A stretch of 64,000 nucleotides of DNA from Heracleum sosnowskyi (GCA_030848705.1 CM061243.1:113112674-113176673), one strand, 5' to 3'; shown: positions 1 through 12,273, counted from the first letter of the stretch. Translations and numbers: made by a program. The notes: generated by a model not told the origin, from the letters alone.

Positions 1-2358
1 ATTAAATAATTTCTCACTGAATTTGTTCATATATCGAAATAATTTTATAATTAAAAATACATTAGATGATAATATTTGCAATTTATCATAAATTTGTAAT
101 ATTGCGTACCATTTTCATGAATCAAATACTTGTAAATTTGATTAGATTTCGTAATATTCAACTAATATCTATATGATAAAAGGCACATGATTATTTTTAT
201 CGATGTAAGAATGATTAGACAACATTAATGACTTGTGCATATATATAATTTCCAAACAACTATTTTTTGGTTCCATCTTTTTTCCCCTTCATATAGAGTG
301 GGTTCATGTTATAATGACGTAAGTAAATGTTTCAACTCAATCATCATAAATAATTGAAATCCTAAATTTTAAAAATTCATATATAACTCAAATTGAATTA
401 TCTTATATATCTTTCTCAAAATTCATGTATTTTGCTCAGTTATATAATTTTATAAATATATGGTACAAATTAATGAATTCTGAATCAACTACAATCTATA
501 CTAAACTATAATAAACAAAATGGAGTATAATTTATCATTTGGTTCACAACTCATATTGGTTATCCTTTTCAATCACAATCGATACTGATGGGTCTTTGAA
601 GTCAAATTGATTGTAACATCTAGATGTATTACTAAAAGTTATGCTACATAGAAGTTTAAGGTTCGAATCTCATCAACAACATATTAAAATAAATATTTAT
701 TACAAATATGTTAAAATTAACATTTACTTTGAACGGCTGATCCGGCAGAACAACTCAAAAATTAAAAACATAAATAAAGGTAAAATACGTGAACCACTCG
801 TTACTATATTTAATTTAATTATAATAATTTAAATAAAAAAGTAAAATAATACAAAAAATAACTCGTGCTTTGCACGTGTTATAAATAAATATATACTGAT
901 AAATATATCATTTTTAAGACTATTTTTTAAAAAAAATGTGATAACTTTATAAATGTCCAGGGATTATTCATCTATTTAAAAGTGAAAAATAACCATGATT
1001 TTGACCTGAAGACTTATACGAGGTTATACTGTTTTTTCAATACAAATATTGAATGACATTTTTGTAATAATAAACTCAACCTTTTCATATACAAAAAAAT
1101 AAATTTTACTTGTATTTTATTGTGTATTAGCTTCAGTGTTATAACTCGACGATGTTCTCAAAGCCCACAAACCCTATTTAGAATTTCATTTATCAAAATG
1201 ATTTTATGATATTACGCATCCAATTAATATATTATATAAAATTCTATTATTATTAAAGACTTATACTTTTTTTTAACATCATTCAATAATTTTTTACATA
1301 CAATTTGAATTTTTATTGTTAAAACTTATAGTCTAACTGGTCGTCATTAATAGTTAGACAATTTTATAATTCTTATGATCGAGAAAAATCATATCTTATT
1401 TTCATCTATTGCATATTAATCATGTTGATTTTTTTATTTAAAACATAGATCATGTTTTTGAGTTATCGTCTTTTTGGAATCAATTCAATTGTATCTTTTA
1501 CATTTTCAAATGTTTATCTTTTTAGTCGAATTATACATTTAAAACCCTCAAAGTCTAAATGTTTGATCAATAAAACATTTCTAATTTAACTCAAATATTT
1601 TATATTTTATATACTTAAAAATTATGATATATAGTTCATATTTGACGTAGTTATATATTATGTATGATTTTATAGATAGAATTTATATATTTTTATTTAA
1701 ATAATATAATACATTTATATATATCCAAAGAGAAAAATGAAAATGAAAACATTTTTTTATCCAGAATAATTTACATTCATGTGTAACATGTAAAATTATA
1801 TCATATAAATTTTATTTTCCATACTCATCATTAATCATGACAAAGAGAGTGTAAAGATTTTTTTTTTATAATTTATCATTTATAATGAAAGAAAACCTTT
1901 TTTGTAATTATATACTCCGTAATATTCTACATTTTAAATCATCACCCCGATTTTTGACTCGGACATCAGCCGAGGATTAAAATGGTGAAAAAAGTGAAAA
2001 AATTGACGAAATAAATTAGTAAATTAGAGATATGCCGAAGTTAATAAAGAATGACATGTAATATTAGAAAATATCAACAAATGAAGTGTTCATTTTGAAA
2101 AGAAATTTGTTAAGAAATGAATGTGACGAACATAGTGTATACAACTATAATGAAAATATACAACTATTATAAAAATTTAAAACGATGATTGATCATTTAC
2201 CTATATATATATATAATAACGTAAATAAAAAATATAGATTTATATAAATAATATGGACCAATATTTCCTTTACTCAAAGGTTCAAAGCAAAAAAAGAATA
2301 TAGAATTAGAGGAAATAATGTGACTTATCTAATAAAATTTTTAAAGTAACCTCAAAAA
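1..2358. other. AT-rich intergenic DNA, no gene seen
   Basis: Very AT-rich sequence with only short chance ORFs. I see no splice-ready coding exon, no conserved protein and no clear RNA gene. A small hairpin-like patch at about 861-882 (CGTGC..GCACG followed by TTATAAAT) resembles the 3' end of the Helitron-like elements downstream, but it lacks the terminal CTAGT, so it is at best a decayed end. Confidence 0.6.
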
Positions 2359-2429
2359 GCAACGTAGCATAGTGGTTATGCTCTGGACTTCTTAGAAGGA
2401 GGTTGGAGGTTCGATTCTCTACATTAGCA
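2359..2429 (+). pseudogene. tRNA-like / tRNA-derived SINE head (degenerate)
   Basis: The stretch contains TAGCATAGTGG, close to an RNA polymerase III box A, with a D-stem GCAT/ATGC, and 40 bases on GGTTCGATTCT, close to box B and a T-loop. Spacing fits a tRNA of about 71 bases. The anticodon and T stems do not pair well (several mismatches), so it is not a working tRNA. A tRNA-derived SINE head or an old tRNA pseudogene are both possible; I could not define a SINE 3' tail. Confidence 0.4.
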
Positions 2430-2688
2430 AATATTAACATATTTTTGCATAATACAACAGTGATATTTTTGTTATTTTTCAAAAAATAGGGGTAAAATCG
2501 TAATTTCATAAGCATTAAAATGGCAAACTTTACCCTTGTGTTGGCATATAATATATAGTAATAGATTATAAATTTTAATAAAAATATATTTAGAGGCCTG
2601 CTTAGTTTTTTAACAAATTCATTTAATATCCAATTAATAAAAATATTATACACAAACATAAATAATAAGTTAATAACTATTAAACAAT

Positions 2689-2715
2689 CCATACATCGCA
2701 CGTGTTATAGGCTAG

Positions 2716-2716
<1 letters not shown>
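2689..2716 (+). mobile_element. Helitron-like 3' terminus (decayed)
   Basis: A decayed form of the hairpin seen at 4182 and 5399 (here CATACATCGCACGTG) is followed by TTATAGG and CTAGT at 2712-2716, the CTRRT end expected of a Helitron. The 5' end of this copy was not recognised. Confidence 0.4.

Positions 2717-2750
<34 letters not shown>
2717..2750. repeat. (TA)n microsatellite
   Basis: About 34 bases of nearly pure alternating T and A directly follow the CTAGT end at 2716. Simple repeat. Confidence 0.9.
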
Positions 2751-2752
<2 letters not shown>

Positions 2753-4209
2753 TCAATCAATACTATATTATTAAAGACAAAACATTAAAAGTTTTGGTCG
2801 TTCGTCGGTCGGTCGGTCGGTATTTGGGCCGGACCTATCTATAATTTGGGTCGGGCCTATATATAACCAATTTATTTATAACCAATTGTTTTTTTCAGCT
2901 AAAATACATTACCTATTTTATCTTTTTTTCTAACTAAAATAACTCATCTTCTAAAAATAAAATAGGTAATATATATATAAAATGGTACTATTATTACATA
3001 TTTATAATTGATTACCTTTTTCAGCTAAAACACATTATATGTTTTACATTTTCTAACTAAAACAACTCATGTTCTAAATATAACACATGCAAAATAAATA
3101 TGTAATGATAATATTGTTATATATAATTATTAATGAATAATCAGTTACCCTTTTCAGCTAAACACATAACTTTTTTCATTTTTTTTAACTTAAACAACTA
3201 ATTTTTCTAAAAGTAACATGAGCAACATATATATAAAAAGGTAATATAATTTTCTATTTTCTAATTTAAACAACTAATTTTTTAAAAGTAACACGAGCAA
3301 CATATATATTTATACTATCAATCAATACTATTATATAATAGAAGAAACATTAAAAGTTTGGTTGGTCGGTATGGTACGTTGTGATTTTACTTAATTGTCC
3401 TTAACTATATTTCGTGTTTTTACTTAATTAACCTTACTTATTTATAGAAATATATTATTAAATAATAATATTGCCTATTTATAACCAATTACCTTTTTTC
3501 CCTAAAATACATTATTTTTTCTAACAAATTCCCCTACTTTTTCAAACATGGCAATTACCTTTTTTAACTAAAACATGTTAGTTTTTCTATTTTTCCATAA
3601 TAAAACCCCTCATTTTCCAAAAATATTACGAACAAAACTTTAGTTATTTATTTTTAAACCTATAATATTATAATTATTTTTTAAAAGTTTACCTATTTTA
3701 ACATGTCTACTTATTTTTCTTAACAAATACAATCACTAAGAATATTAAAATATAAATAATCAAATACCTATTTATAACCAATTACTCTAAAACACATTAT
3801 AGATTTTTTCTAATAAAATCTCTTCTTTTCTAAATATATCACGGGAAATTATGTTTTTCAATTTACTTTTTCTATTTTTCTCACTAAAATTCATTTTTTC
3901 CCAAAAATATCACAGGAAACCCTTTACTTATTTATTTTAAAACGAATTGAAATACTTTTAATTATTAAATTTTAAAACCTCATTTTTCAAAAATATCACG
4001 GGCATTTACCTATTTAAACTAAATATATGTTACATTTTTTATTTTTATTTATTTTAAAATATGTTTTAATGTTTTTAATTAATTAAAAGTATTTAGCTAT
4101 TTTAACATGCCTACTTATTTTTTTTAACAAATACAATTAATAAAATATTTAAAATATAATAATAAAATAACAATTAACAATCCGTGCATCGCACGGGTTT
4201 TAAGCTAGT
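2753..4209 (+). mobile_element. Non-autonomous Helitron-like element(s), nested
   Basis: The 5' end is TCAATCAATACTAT preceded by A, followed by the family signature AAACATTAAAAGTTTTGG. The 3' end is a perfect 6-bp stem, CCGTGC at 4182-4187 with GCACGG at 4191-4196, then TTTTAAG and CTAGT at 4205-4209. A second copy of the 5' signature at 3318 shows that two related elements are nested or tandem and share this 3' end. Between the ends is AT-rich filler with recurring segments such as ACCTTTTTCAGCTAAAAC. No Rep/helicase ORF is present, so it would depend on proteins from elsewhere. Confidence 0.6.
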
Positions 4210-5426
4210 ACTATATTATTAAAGACGAAACATTAAAAGTTTTGGTCGGTCATCGGTCGGTATTTGGGCCGATTCACGGGCCTATCTATAATCAATTTAT
4301 TAATAACCAATTACCTTTTTTCACTACATTACCTATTTTATATTTATTTTTTAAACCAAACCAACTCATCTTCTAAAAATAAAACGGGTAACATATATAT
4401 AATATGGTAATATTATTATATATTTATAACTGATTACCTTTTTCAGCTAAAACACATTATTTTTATATTTTTTACCTAAAACAACTCATCTTATAAATAT
4501 GACACATATATGGAAACCAAGTTATTGATAACCAATTACCTTTTTCAGCTAAATTATATTACCTATTTCATATATCTATTTAACTAAAACAAATCATTTT
4601 CTAAAAATAAGACGGGCAATATATATATAAAATGGTAATATTATTATATATTTATAACCGACAGCTAAAACACATTATGTGTTTTATATTTTCTAACTAA
4701 AACAACTTATCTTCTAAATATAATACATGCAAAATAAATATACAATGGTAATATTGTTTTATATAAATATTAATAAATAACAAGTTATTCTTTTCAGCTA
4801 AAACAAATTACCTCTTTTATATTTTCTAACTTAAACAACTAATTTTCTAAAAGTAATGCAGACGTATCTATAAAAAAATTAATATAATTTTATATAATTG
4901 TTAATAAGTAACTAATTGTCTTTTTAAGGATATTACCAGTTTATATTTTTTAACTGAAACAACTCATGTTCAAATTAAAAATAACATGGGCAAAAGATAG
5001 ATATATTGGTAATATTATTATATTAAACTTATGAAATTCATGTTTATTATAATTTTTTTAACATTCAATTTAAACGAGATAATTAATTAAAATAAAAGTA
5101 ATAGTATATTCAAATAAACTCGGTATATTGAACAAGCACATATTTTGATATTTGCACTTGAGTCCCTTTTTAGATTTTTAAGAGTAAAAAAATACGAATC
5201 ATTAGTTATGTTATTTTAAAATATTTAATATTTTAATATCTAAAATACTACTATTGATTACGTCAATAATATATTAAATTTAAATATTATATTGTTCGAT
5301 TTATAAATCCAATATATATACATATATATATTAAAATTTTATCAAATTATATATAATAACTAAAATCTAAATAAAAAATAAGAAAATATTAAAGAAGACC
5401 GTGCATCGCACGGGATATAAGCTAGT
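4209..5426 (+). mobile_element. Non-autonomous Helitron-like element
   Basis: Starts directly at the 3' end of the previous element with TACTATATTATTAAAGACG and AAACATTAAAAGTTTTGG, the same 5' signature as at 2761. It ends with the hairpin CCGTGC ATC GCACGG (5399-5413) and CTAGT at 5422-5426. The interior repeats the same AT-rich modules as the element to its left. Non-coding. The exact 5' base is uncertain because the leading TC is missing. Confidence 0.55.
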
Positions 5427-5719
5427 ATATATACATACTATCAATACTATTATATAAAGGAGAAGACGGGGGCGGTGAGGTGGCGCTCTCAGATCGCTTC
5501 GTTCTATTTTTCTAATTTTCTCAATTTTTTGAATTAATAATATTAAAAATTCGAAAAAATCTCAATTACCTTTTAAATGCTTACTAATAGAGAATTTTCT
5601 CAATTTTTTGAAATAATAATATTAAACTTCGTTCTATTTTTCTAATTTTCTCAATTTTTTGAATTAATAATATTAAAAATTTGAAAAAATCTCAATTACC
5701 TTTTAAATGCTTACTAATA

Positions 5720-7740
5720 GAGTAAACATATAATATTCTTACATTTAAAATCTCTACTAATTAAGAAAGTAAAAATACAATAGATCTTTACTAATGGAGG
5801 AAACCTTACATTATTTAAAACTTTCCTCTATTATTATCTAAATATTCTCATAATATTTCTTTTCAAATGAAATTAACATCTTAACATTCTTTTCTCCTAA
5901 ACTTTCTTTTTTATGTGATATAATAGAAAATACAGGAACGTTTTGGTAAATAAGAAATTTAGAAATTAAATCGGTCTTGCATAAGAAATTAATTAATTAA
6001 TACCAAAGATTAGAAAAAATCTCAATTGCCTTTTATATATTTCCTAATGGAGGAAACTAAATATACAATTTCAATATTCTTGCATTTAAAATATCTACTA
6101 ATGGAGAAAAGTAAATATAATATTTTTGTATTTAAAATCTCTACTAACGGAGAAAGTAAATATACAATAGATCTTTACTAATAGGTGGCGCTCTCAGATC
6201 GCTTCGTTCTATTTTTCTAATTTTCTCAATTTTTTGAATTAATAATATTAAAGATTCAAAAAAATCTTAATTACAATCAATCAATCAATACTATTATATA
6301 AAGGAGAAGACGGGGGCAGTGAGGTGGCGCTCTCAGATTGCTTCGTTCTATTTTTCTAATTTTCTCAAAATTTTGAATTAATAATATTAAAAAATCAAAA
6401 AAATCTCAATTACCTTTTAAATACTTACTAATAAAGGAAACATATAATATTTTTTCATTTAAAATCTCTACTAATGCAGAAAGTAAATACACAATAGATC
6501 TTTACTAATGGAGGAAACTAAATATCACTAATGGAAGAAACTAAATATTCAATTATAATATTCTTGCCTTCAAAATATCTAAATTAGAAAAAAAAAGTGT
6601 ATTACCTTACATTATTTTGAACTTTCCTCTATTTTTTTAATATATCTAAATATTCTCATAATATTTTTTTAATGAAATTAATATCTTAACATACTGTTCT
6701 CCTAAACTTTTTTTTATGTAATATAATAGAAAATACAGGAACGTTTTGGTAAATAAGAAGTTAATAAATTAGATCGGTCTTGCATAAGAAATTAAGTAAT
6801 TAATACCAAAAACTAGAAAAAATCTCAATTGACTTTTAAATATTTACTAATAGACAAAACTAAATATACAATTTCAATATTCTTGCATTTAAAATCTCTA
6901 CTAATAGAGGAAAATAAATATAATATTATTGCATTTAAAATCTCTACTAATAGAGAAAGTAAATATACAATAGATCTTTACTGATGGAGGAACTAAATAT
7001 CACTAATGGAGAAAACTAAATATTCAATTATAATATTTTTGCATTCAAAATATCTAAATTATAAAAAAAATTGTATTACCTTACATTATTTTAAACTTTC
7101 CTCTATTATTATCTAAATATTCTCATAATATTTCTTTTCAAATGAAATTAACATCTTAGCATTCTCTTGTCCTAAACTTTCTTCTTTTTTTATGTGATAT
7201 AATAGAAAATACAGGAACATTTTGGTAAATAAGAAGTTAAGAAATTAGATCGGTCTTGCATAGAAATTAAGTAATTAATATCAAAGATTAGAAAAAAAAT
7301 CTCAATTGCCTTTTAAATATTTACTAATGGAGGAAACTAAATATACAATTTCAATATTCTTGCATTTAAAATCTCTACTAATGGAGGAAAGTAAATATAA
7401 TATTATTGCATTTAAAATCTCTACTAATGAAGAAAGTAAATATACAATAGATCTTTACTAATTGAGGAAACTAAATATTCAATTATAATATTTTTGCCTT
7501 CAAATATCTAGATTAAAAAAAAAAGTGTATTACTTTACATTATTTTGAACTTCCCTTTATTATTATCTAGATATTCTCATAATATTTCTTTTCAAATGAA
7601 ATTACCATCTTAACATTCTGCTCTCCTAAATTTTCCTTTTTAATGTAATATAATAGAAAATACAAGAACATATTGGTAAATAAGAAGTTAAGAAATTAGA
7701 TCGATCTTGCATAAGAAATTAAGTAATTACTTGATAAATA
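5720..7740 (+). repeat. About 460-480-bp internal repeats
   Basis: The block containing AATAGAAAATACAGGAACG recurs near 5925, 6728, 7204 and 7665 with the same order of flanking words (ATCTTTACTAATGGAGGAAAC, CTCATAATATTTCTTTTC). Neighbouring spacings are about 803, 476 and 461 bases. Units differ by substitutions and small deletions. They appear to be internal amplification within the Helitron-like element. Confidence 0.7.
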
Positions 7741-8116
7741 ATTAATTACCTTTAATACTTTCATACAAATAGCTAATTAATAGTATAAATATACACCTAA
7801 ACTCTGTTAATTGTCTACTGCAATTTTTGTTGTCAACATTGTTCTTCTTTATTTTTTTGTTTGTTCATGTTAAAAGTGTGTATATGAGTACATGAGTATG
7901 AGATGTTTTCCTTTATGTTATTTATCTTATTACGTTTGTTTGTATCCTAATACAAGATCATATTAAAATCTTTAACAAGACAAGTTATTTGTTATTAGCG
8001 TTGATTGAGTAAAGACCTGGATTAATAAGAAAGGGGATTTATCAGTTAATCAGTTAAAATAATAGACCGAGCAAGGTGATTTTCATGTACATTCAATCGT
8101 GAATTGATTTATATGT

Positions 8117-8120
<4 letters not shown>

Positions 8121-8152
<32 letters not shown>
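8121..8152. repeat. (AT)n microsatellite
   Basis: About 30 bases of alternating A and T inside the Helitron-like block. Confidence 0.9.
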
Positions 8153-8155
<3 letters not shown>

Positions 8156-8282
8156 CAAAACAAAACTTAATTTTATATTAGAAATATTATTTTATTTAAA
8201 AACGTATTTTGTAGAATATTTTTTGAGAAAATGTAGAGATATTATTATAAAGCTGCTGCGAAGCGCGGCTTAGTAAACTAGT

Positions 8283-9806
8283 TATATTAAAAACGAAACA
8301 TTAAAATTTTTTGTAGTCGGTTTGTAGTCTGGTCTTTGGTCATCCAATCTCTAACCGTTAGATCTTTTAAATTAAATTAACGAGAGACATTGGATATAAA
8401 TATAATACTAAATATTTTTGGTATGTTGTGATTTTACTTAATTGCCCTTACTTAATTGTACTTCGTGTTTTTACTTAATTACCCTTACTTATTTATAAAA
8501 AATATTATTAAATAATAATATTACCTATTTATAACCAATTACCTTTTACACCTAAAATATATTACTTTTTTAATTTTTTCTGAAAAATTTCCTTACTATA
8601 CTATTATAATTACTAATAACTAACCGATTAGTTTTTTTTCCCCCAAAGCATATATTCTTTTTTATATTTTCTAATTAAAATTCTTCCTAAGTAAAATCTC
8701 ACATTTTTCAATAATATCACATGCAATTTCATTTAGTAACATAAAATAGTAATATTATAAATACTAATAATTAACCGATTACCTTTGTAAGCAAAAACGT
8801 ATATTATTTTTTATATATTTTTAACTAAAATTTCTCCTTTTCTAAAATTATCGTAGACGATATATATCTATACTATACTATTATATAATAGCCGAAACAT
8901 TGAAAGTTTTAATTTCAATTTTCGGTAATTTATTCTATTTAATCTATCTATCTGTACTATTATATAATAGCCGAAACATTGAAAGTTTTGATTTTCGATT
9001 TTCTCACATATATAACATAACTACAAACTCTTTTAATTATAATTTACTTAGAATTCAAAAAACGCGACCTTTTTTTAGAAAATATTTATATTTAATGAAA
9101 TAAAATAATAATATTTATAATTACTAATAACTAACTGATTAGCTTTTTTTCCCAAAGCGTATATTTTTTTTATATTTTCTAACTAAATTTTTTCAAAAAT
9201 ATCACATGCAATTTTATTTAGTAACATAAAATAGTAATATTATAAACACTAATAATTAACGGATTACCTTTGTTAGCCAAAGCGTATATTCTTTTTTATA
9301 TTTTTTAACTAAAATTTATCCTTTTCTAAAATTATCACAGACGATATCTATCTATACTATACTATTACATAATAGCCGAAACATTGAAAGTTTTGATTTC
9401 AATTTTCGATAATTTATTCTATTTAATCTATCTATGTGTACTATTATATAATAGTCGAAACATTGAAAGTTTTGATTTTCGATTTTCGATTTTCTCACAT
9501 ATATAACATAACTACAAACTCTTTTAATTATACTTTACTTAGAATTCAAAAACACGATCTTTTTTTAGAAAATATTTATATTTATATTTATATATATTAC
9601 AACAAAATATATTGATAATTTTGACGGTTATATTTAATAAACTATTATAAAATCTATAATATTTTTAGATTTAAAGTATTAAAATAGTACTTTTAATTCT
9701 TTTTAAAAAGTTGCATTTTCAGAAGTATTAAAATCTCAAAAAATTTAAAAGTAAATTTCAAAATAATATTAAAGTCGTCCGTGCGTTGCACGGGTTATAG
9801 GCTTGT
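8283..9806 (+). mobile_element. Helitron-like elements with duplicated 5' ends
   Basis: A 5' signature close to that of the first subfamily lies at 8283. Another form, TCTATACTATACTATTA then AGCCGAAACATTGAAAG, occurs at 8867 and 9351, each followed about 80 bases later by a shorter second copy (8951, 9431). The 8867 and 9351 blocks are near-copies of each other over about 200 bases. The 3' end is the perfect stem CCGTGC..GCACGG at 9779-9793 and a mutated terminus CTTGT at 9802-9806. Non-coding. Confidence 0.55.
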
Positions 9807-9842
9807 ATATATATATATATATAAAGTATTATATTATATTAT

Positions 9843-10183
9843 TATACTATAAAAAGGAGAATACGGTAGCAAAAGTAAAATAAAATAATGAGTTAAAATT
9901 AATTTTTTATTACATTATTTTCAGATAAAATAATATAATAGCAAAAATAAGATTATTTTCAGATAAAATGATGAGTTAAAATTAATTTCATATTTATTTT
10001 TTCATTATTCAAGATTACTGTAACTTATCTTCAAACATATATAGGATATGTGACCTTTACTTTTCGAGAAATTATTATCAGTGCCGGGATGGATGGTGAT
10101 GAGTTATGAAAATATATAAAATTTTCGGTTATGTACGGAAGTTTTATATTATCATTTGTCTTAAATTTTTTTATTAATGGAGC
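9843..10183 (+). mobile_element. 5' part of a Helitron-like element, interrupted
   Basis: The sequence TATACTATAAAAAGGAG then AATACGGTAGCAAAAG resembles the 5' start of common plant non-autonomous Helitrons. The element has no 3' end before 10184, where the Tat retrotransposon begins, so it is probably cut by that insertion and may continue beyond the window. The rest is AT-rich and non-coding. Confidence 0.4.
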
Positions 10184-10386
10184 TGTTGGAACCAGTTTTC
10201 TGTCGGGTCGGATTCCAGAAAGCTCTTCGGGTCAACCTGTCCAAAGAAGAGAATGCGAGGGATTGGGCCCCCGATTCACCTCCGGTGTGAGAATAAGTTA
10301 AAGGTTCCAATTAGGTTTAAATGAACGTGTAAGTATTTGTGAGCGTAAAAATGAGTATTGACCTGAATATGAAACCTGTTATGTGC

Positions 10387-10393
10387 TTTTATA
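10387..10393 (-). promoter_or_regulatory. TATA box of the Tat LTR (sense)
   Basis: TATAAAA on the minus strand, followed by a short stretch to the LTR end. Position and orientation fit the genomic-RNA promoter of a minus-strand element. Confidence 0.5.
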
Positions 10394-10853
10394 GGCACTT
10401 TGGTACCGGCTCGCCCGGATCTATCGGGGGCAACTGCCCACCCATGTTGTCCTGTTCTTACGCCTGAATAGTCGGGTGACTTGGTCCAGCAACGGTTGGA
10501 TCCAACGGACCGACCCGAAGGAATGGGCTGCGACCATTCGGCCCAATTATGGCTCGGCCCAATCCCTATTCGGCCCAATCACGGTTGGGCCACCAACATG
10601 TCCCTGGACTTCGGTCGGATTGTTAATGCGTTCGGAGTCCTAACTTTTCACTTCTCTTCGGGGTGGAATCCAACGGTTTCGTACCTATCCGTTGCGACAC
10701 GTCATCTAGAGAATCGTGCCGTAATTAATAATGACAGCCGTAATTTCTCGAGATTAGTGCTGGATCATCATCGTTGAATCCCAAACGGCTTGGATCGTAC
10801 GACCAGGATTAAGCGTTCACGTTTTTATTGTCCAAACGTCACATATCCTTTCG

Positions 10854-10861
10854 TATAAATA
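10854..10861 (+). promoter_or_regulatory. TATA box directing the antisense gene
   Basis: TATAAATA on the plus strand, 570 bases before the first ATG of the antisense gene. A consensus splice donor CAA|GTAAGT follows at 11001, and a pyrimidine-rich stretch (about 11356-11385) with AG near 11424 could be its acceptor. Together they suggest a separate plus-strand transcript with a 5' UTR intron. It points away from the LTR TATA box at 10387. Confidence 0.45.
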
Positions 10862-11428
10862 AAAAGAAATTCCCCCCAAATATCGTCACTTATACATTCA
10901 AAAGCAACTTCACTTTGCCGGTTTCTCTCTACCACCTCTGTTTTCAGGTATCGACGATTTCTCTTGACAAGTTCGAATCCTCCTCAAATTCCTACCACAA
11001 GTAAGTTTCTATTCCTCTGCACAATTTCTTTTTTCGTGTTTAACTTTCCTGAATATGTCTGCTATTGATTAGGCGTAATAGCATTTTTGCTTTGGGTTAT
11101 ACTTATTTTCGGAAATATACCCGTAATTAGGCCGGTAGTCAGACCAGTAGATAGATTCACCCTAGGAATAATTTCCTAGTCCAATTTGTCCCTGGAACAG
11201 TTTTCGAGACCAATTTGTCCCTAGAACAATCTTCGGCACGGGTTGACTCCTAGAACAGTCTTCGGGACAAATTCGTTCTTAGGAGTCTCTTTTAGTGCTT
11301 CCCTTAGGCGCTAGTGATTTCCCGACCGGTCCCAGCCCTCTGTACTCGGCCCTCCTATTTTCTTTTCTTCTTTCTTTGATCCTGTCCGAGTACACGGCTA
11401 ATTTTCTTCATCCATTGATGCAAGAAAT

Positions 11429-12161
11429 ATGGATCGGTCGTCTTCTAGGTCCGGTCGCCCCAGATCTGTTTCCCCGGAGAGGTCTCCTTTTTTCAATGCT
11501 GAAGAATTTCCAGCGGCAAACCATACTTCTCGGTTATCTAAGGACCGAGCCGCTAAGCTTCCCAAGGAATTCGATATCCCAACCGGCGCCTGGCACACAT
11601 ATCTGCCGAGAGCGTCCGATCGGATATGGCATAATCCGCCTGTCCCGAAGGGCTATGGTGATGTGGCCACCGGAATTTCTGAAGCCGCCTTAAAGTGTGG
11701 TTTTCGGGTTCCGATGCTTCCCCTAGTGAAGCAGTTGTTCGCCCAGATGGGGATAGCTTTGGGTCAAATGGATCCAAACGGATTCCTGCATATGAATGGC
11801 TTCCAGTGCCGATGTCTTGCGGTCAACGTCGACCCAACTCCCGCCATGTTCTGGCATCATCACGACTTTCGGAAAAATGGCAAGAGCAAGGGTTTCTACT
11901 CTATTGCTCGCCGTACCAATAGGACCGAGTGGGTAGAGACCAATTCTAACAACAAAGGCAGCCACGACAAGTGGTGCTTTATCTCGGGTCCCAAGATCGG
12001 TGCTGCGGCTCAGTGGCATGTGGTCGATCCTACGACCCAAATAGTTAAACCCACCCTATCGGGTGGCGAATTGCATGAATACCAAAGGTTATGCAATTTT
12101 GATATGGGTCGGATTCCGTTAGAGGATCTTAGGGATCGCCAATGACTTTTCGCCCTATGGG
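11429..12161 (+). pseudogene. Antisense extra ORF, exon 1: putative gypsy-type transposon domain
   Basis: Encodes 238 residues from an ATG in good context (A at -3, G at +4). The N-terminus is Ser/Arg-rich; the body, with motifs GAWHTYLPRASDRIWHNPP and FAQMGIALGQMDPNGF, resembles the plant family named putative gypsy type transposon (PF04195, from memory). That domain occurs in extra ORFs of Tat-lineage retrotransposons; its function is unknown. The frame stops at a TGA at 12143, six codons before a GT donor at 12162. The donor at 12162 and the acceptor CAG at 12271-12273 join in the exact phase of the next exon, so the TGA looks like a nonsense mutation. A CGA to TGA change, typical of methyl-cytosine decay, would explain it. 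Confidence 0.65.
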
Positions 12162-12273
12162 GTAATGGTAACATCCTTCATCCCTTGCACTTTACTTTTC
12201 CTTCTTTTGTGCTTCTGTCTTCCCTTTTATACTGCCTTTTAAAATGTCTAACACCTTTTCTTTCTTTTTGCAG

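Larger units (their letters stand above)
5441..8282 (+). mobile_element. Helitron-like element family with internal repeats
   Basis: Two 5' ends of a second subfamily, TCAATACTATTATATAAAGG then AGAAGACGGGGGC, are seen at 5441 and 6277, so one copy is inserted in or duplicated with another. The 3' end is an imperfect GC-rich hairpin at about 8253-8269, then TTAGTAAA and CTAGT at 8278-8282. Non-coding. It lacks the CCGTGC stem of the neighbouring subfamily, so the true 3' end is less sure. Confidence 0.5.
10184..11000 (-). repeat. LTR of the Tat-like element (inner edge approximate)
   Basis: The plus strand starts with TGTTGGAACC at 10184, so the sense LTR ends in CA. Base composition changes here from AT-rich to mixed. 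A sense-strand TATA box lies at 10387-10393 and would start transcription about 200 bases before the LTR end. Without the second LTR the inner boundary cannot be fixed; it lies somewhere between about 10860 and 11428. Confidence 0.5.

Noticed and set aside
641..832. 63-residue plus-strand ORF
   Set aside because: Asn/Ile/Lys-rich translation of AT-rich DNA with no motif.
2306..2701. 131-residue minus-strand ORF
   Set aside because: Runs antisense across the tRNA-like patch and AT-rich DNA; composition is that of chance sequence.
2717..2750. CRISPR-like or regulatory repeat
   Set aside because: Simple TA microsatellite; no spacer structure and a plant context.
8900..9103. 67-residue ORF
   Set aside because: Lies on the duplicated Helitron-like 5' end and is not kept in the near-copy at 9351.
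10276..10777. Two opposing ORFs of about 100 residues
   Set aside because: Overlap each other on opposite strands within the Tat LTR, where GC-richer DNA gives chance ORFs.
11295..11693. 132-residue ORF overlapping antisense exon 1
   Set aside because: A different frame from the exon that has family resemblance and matching splice phases.
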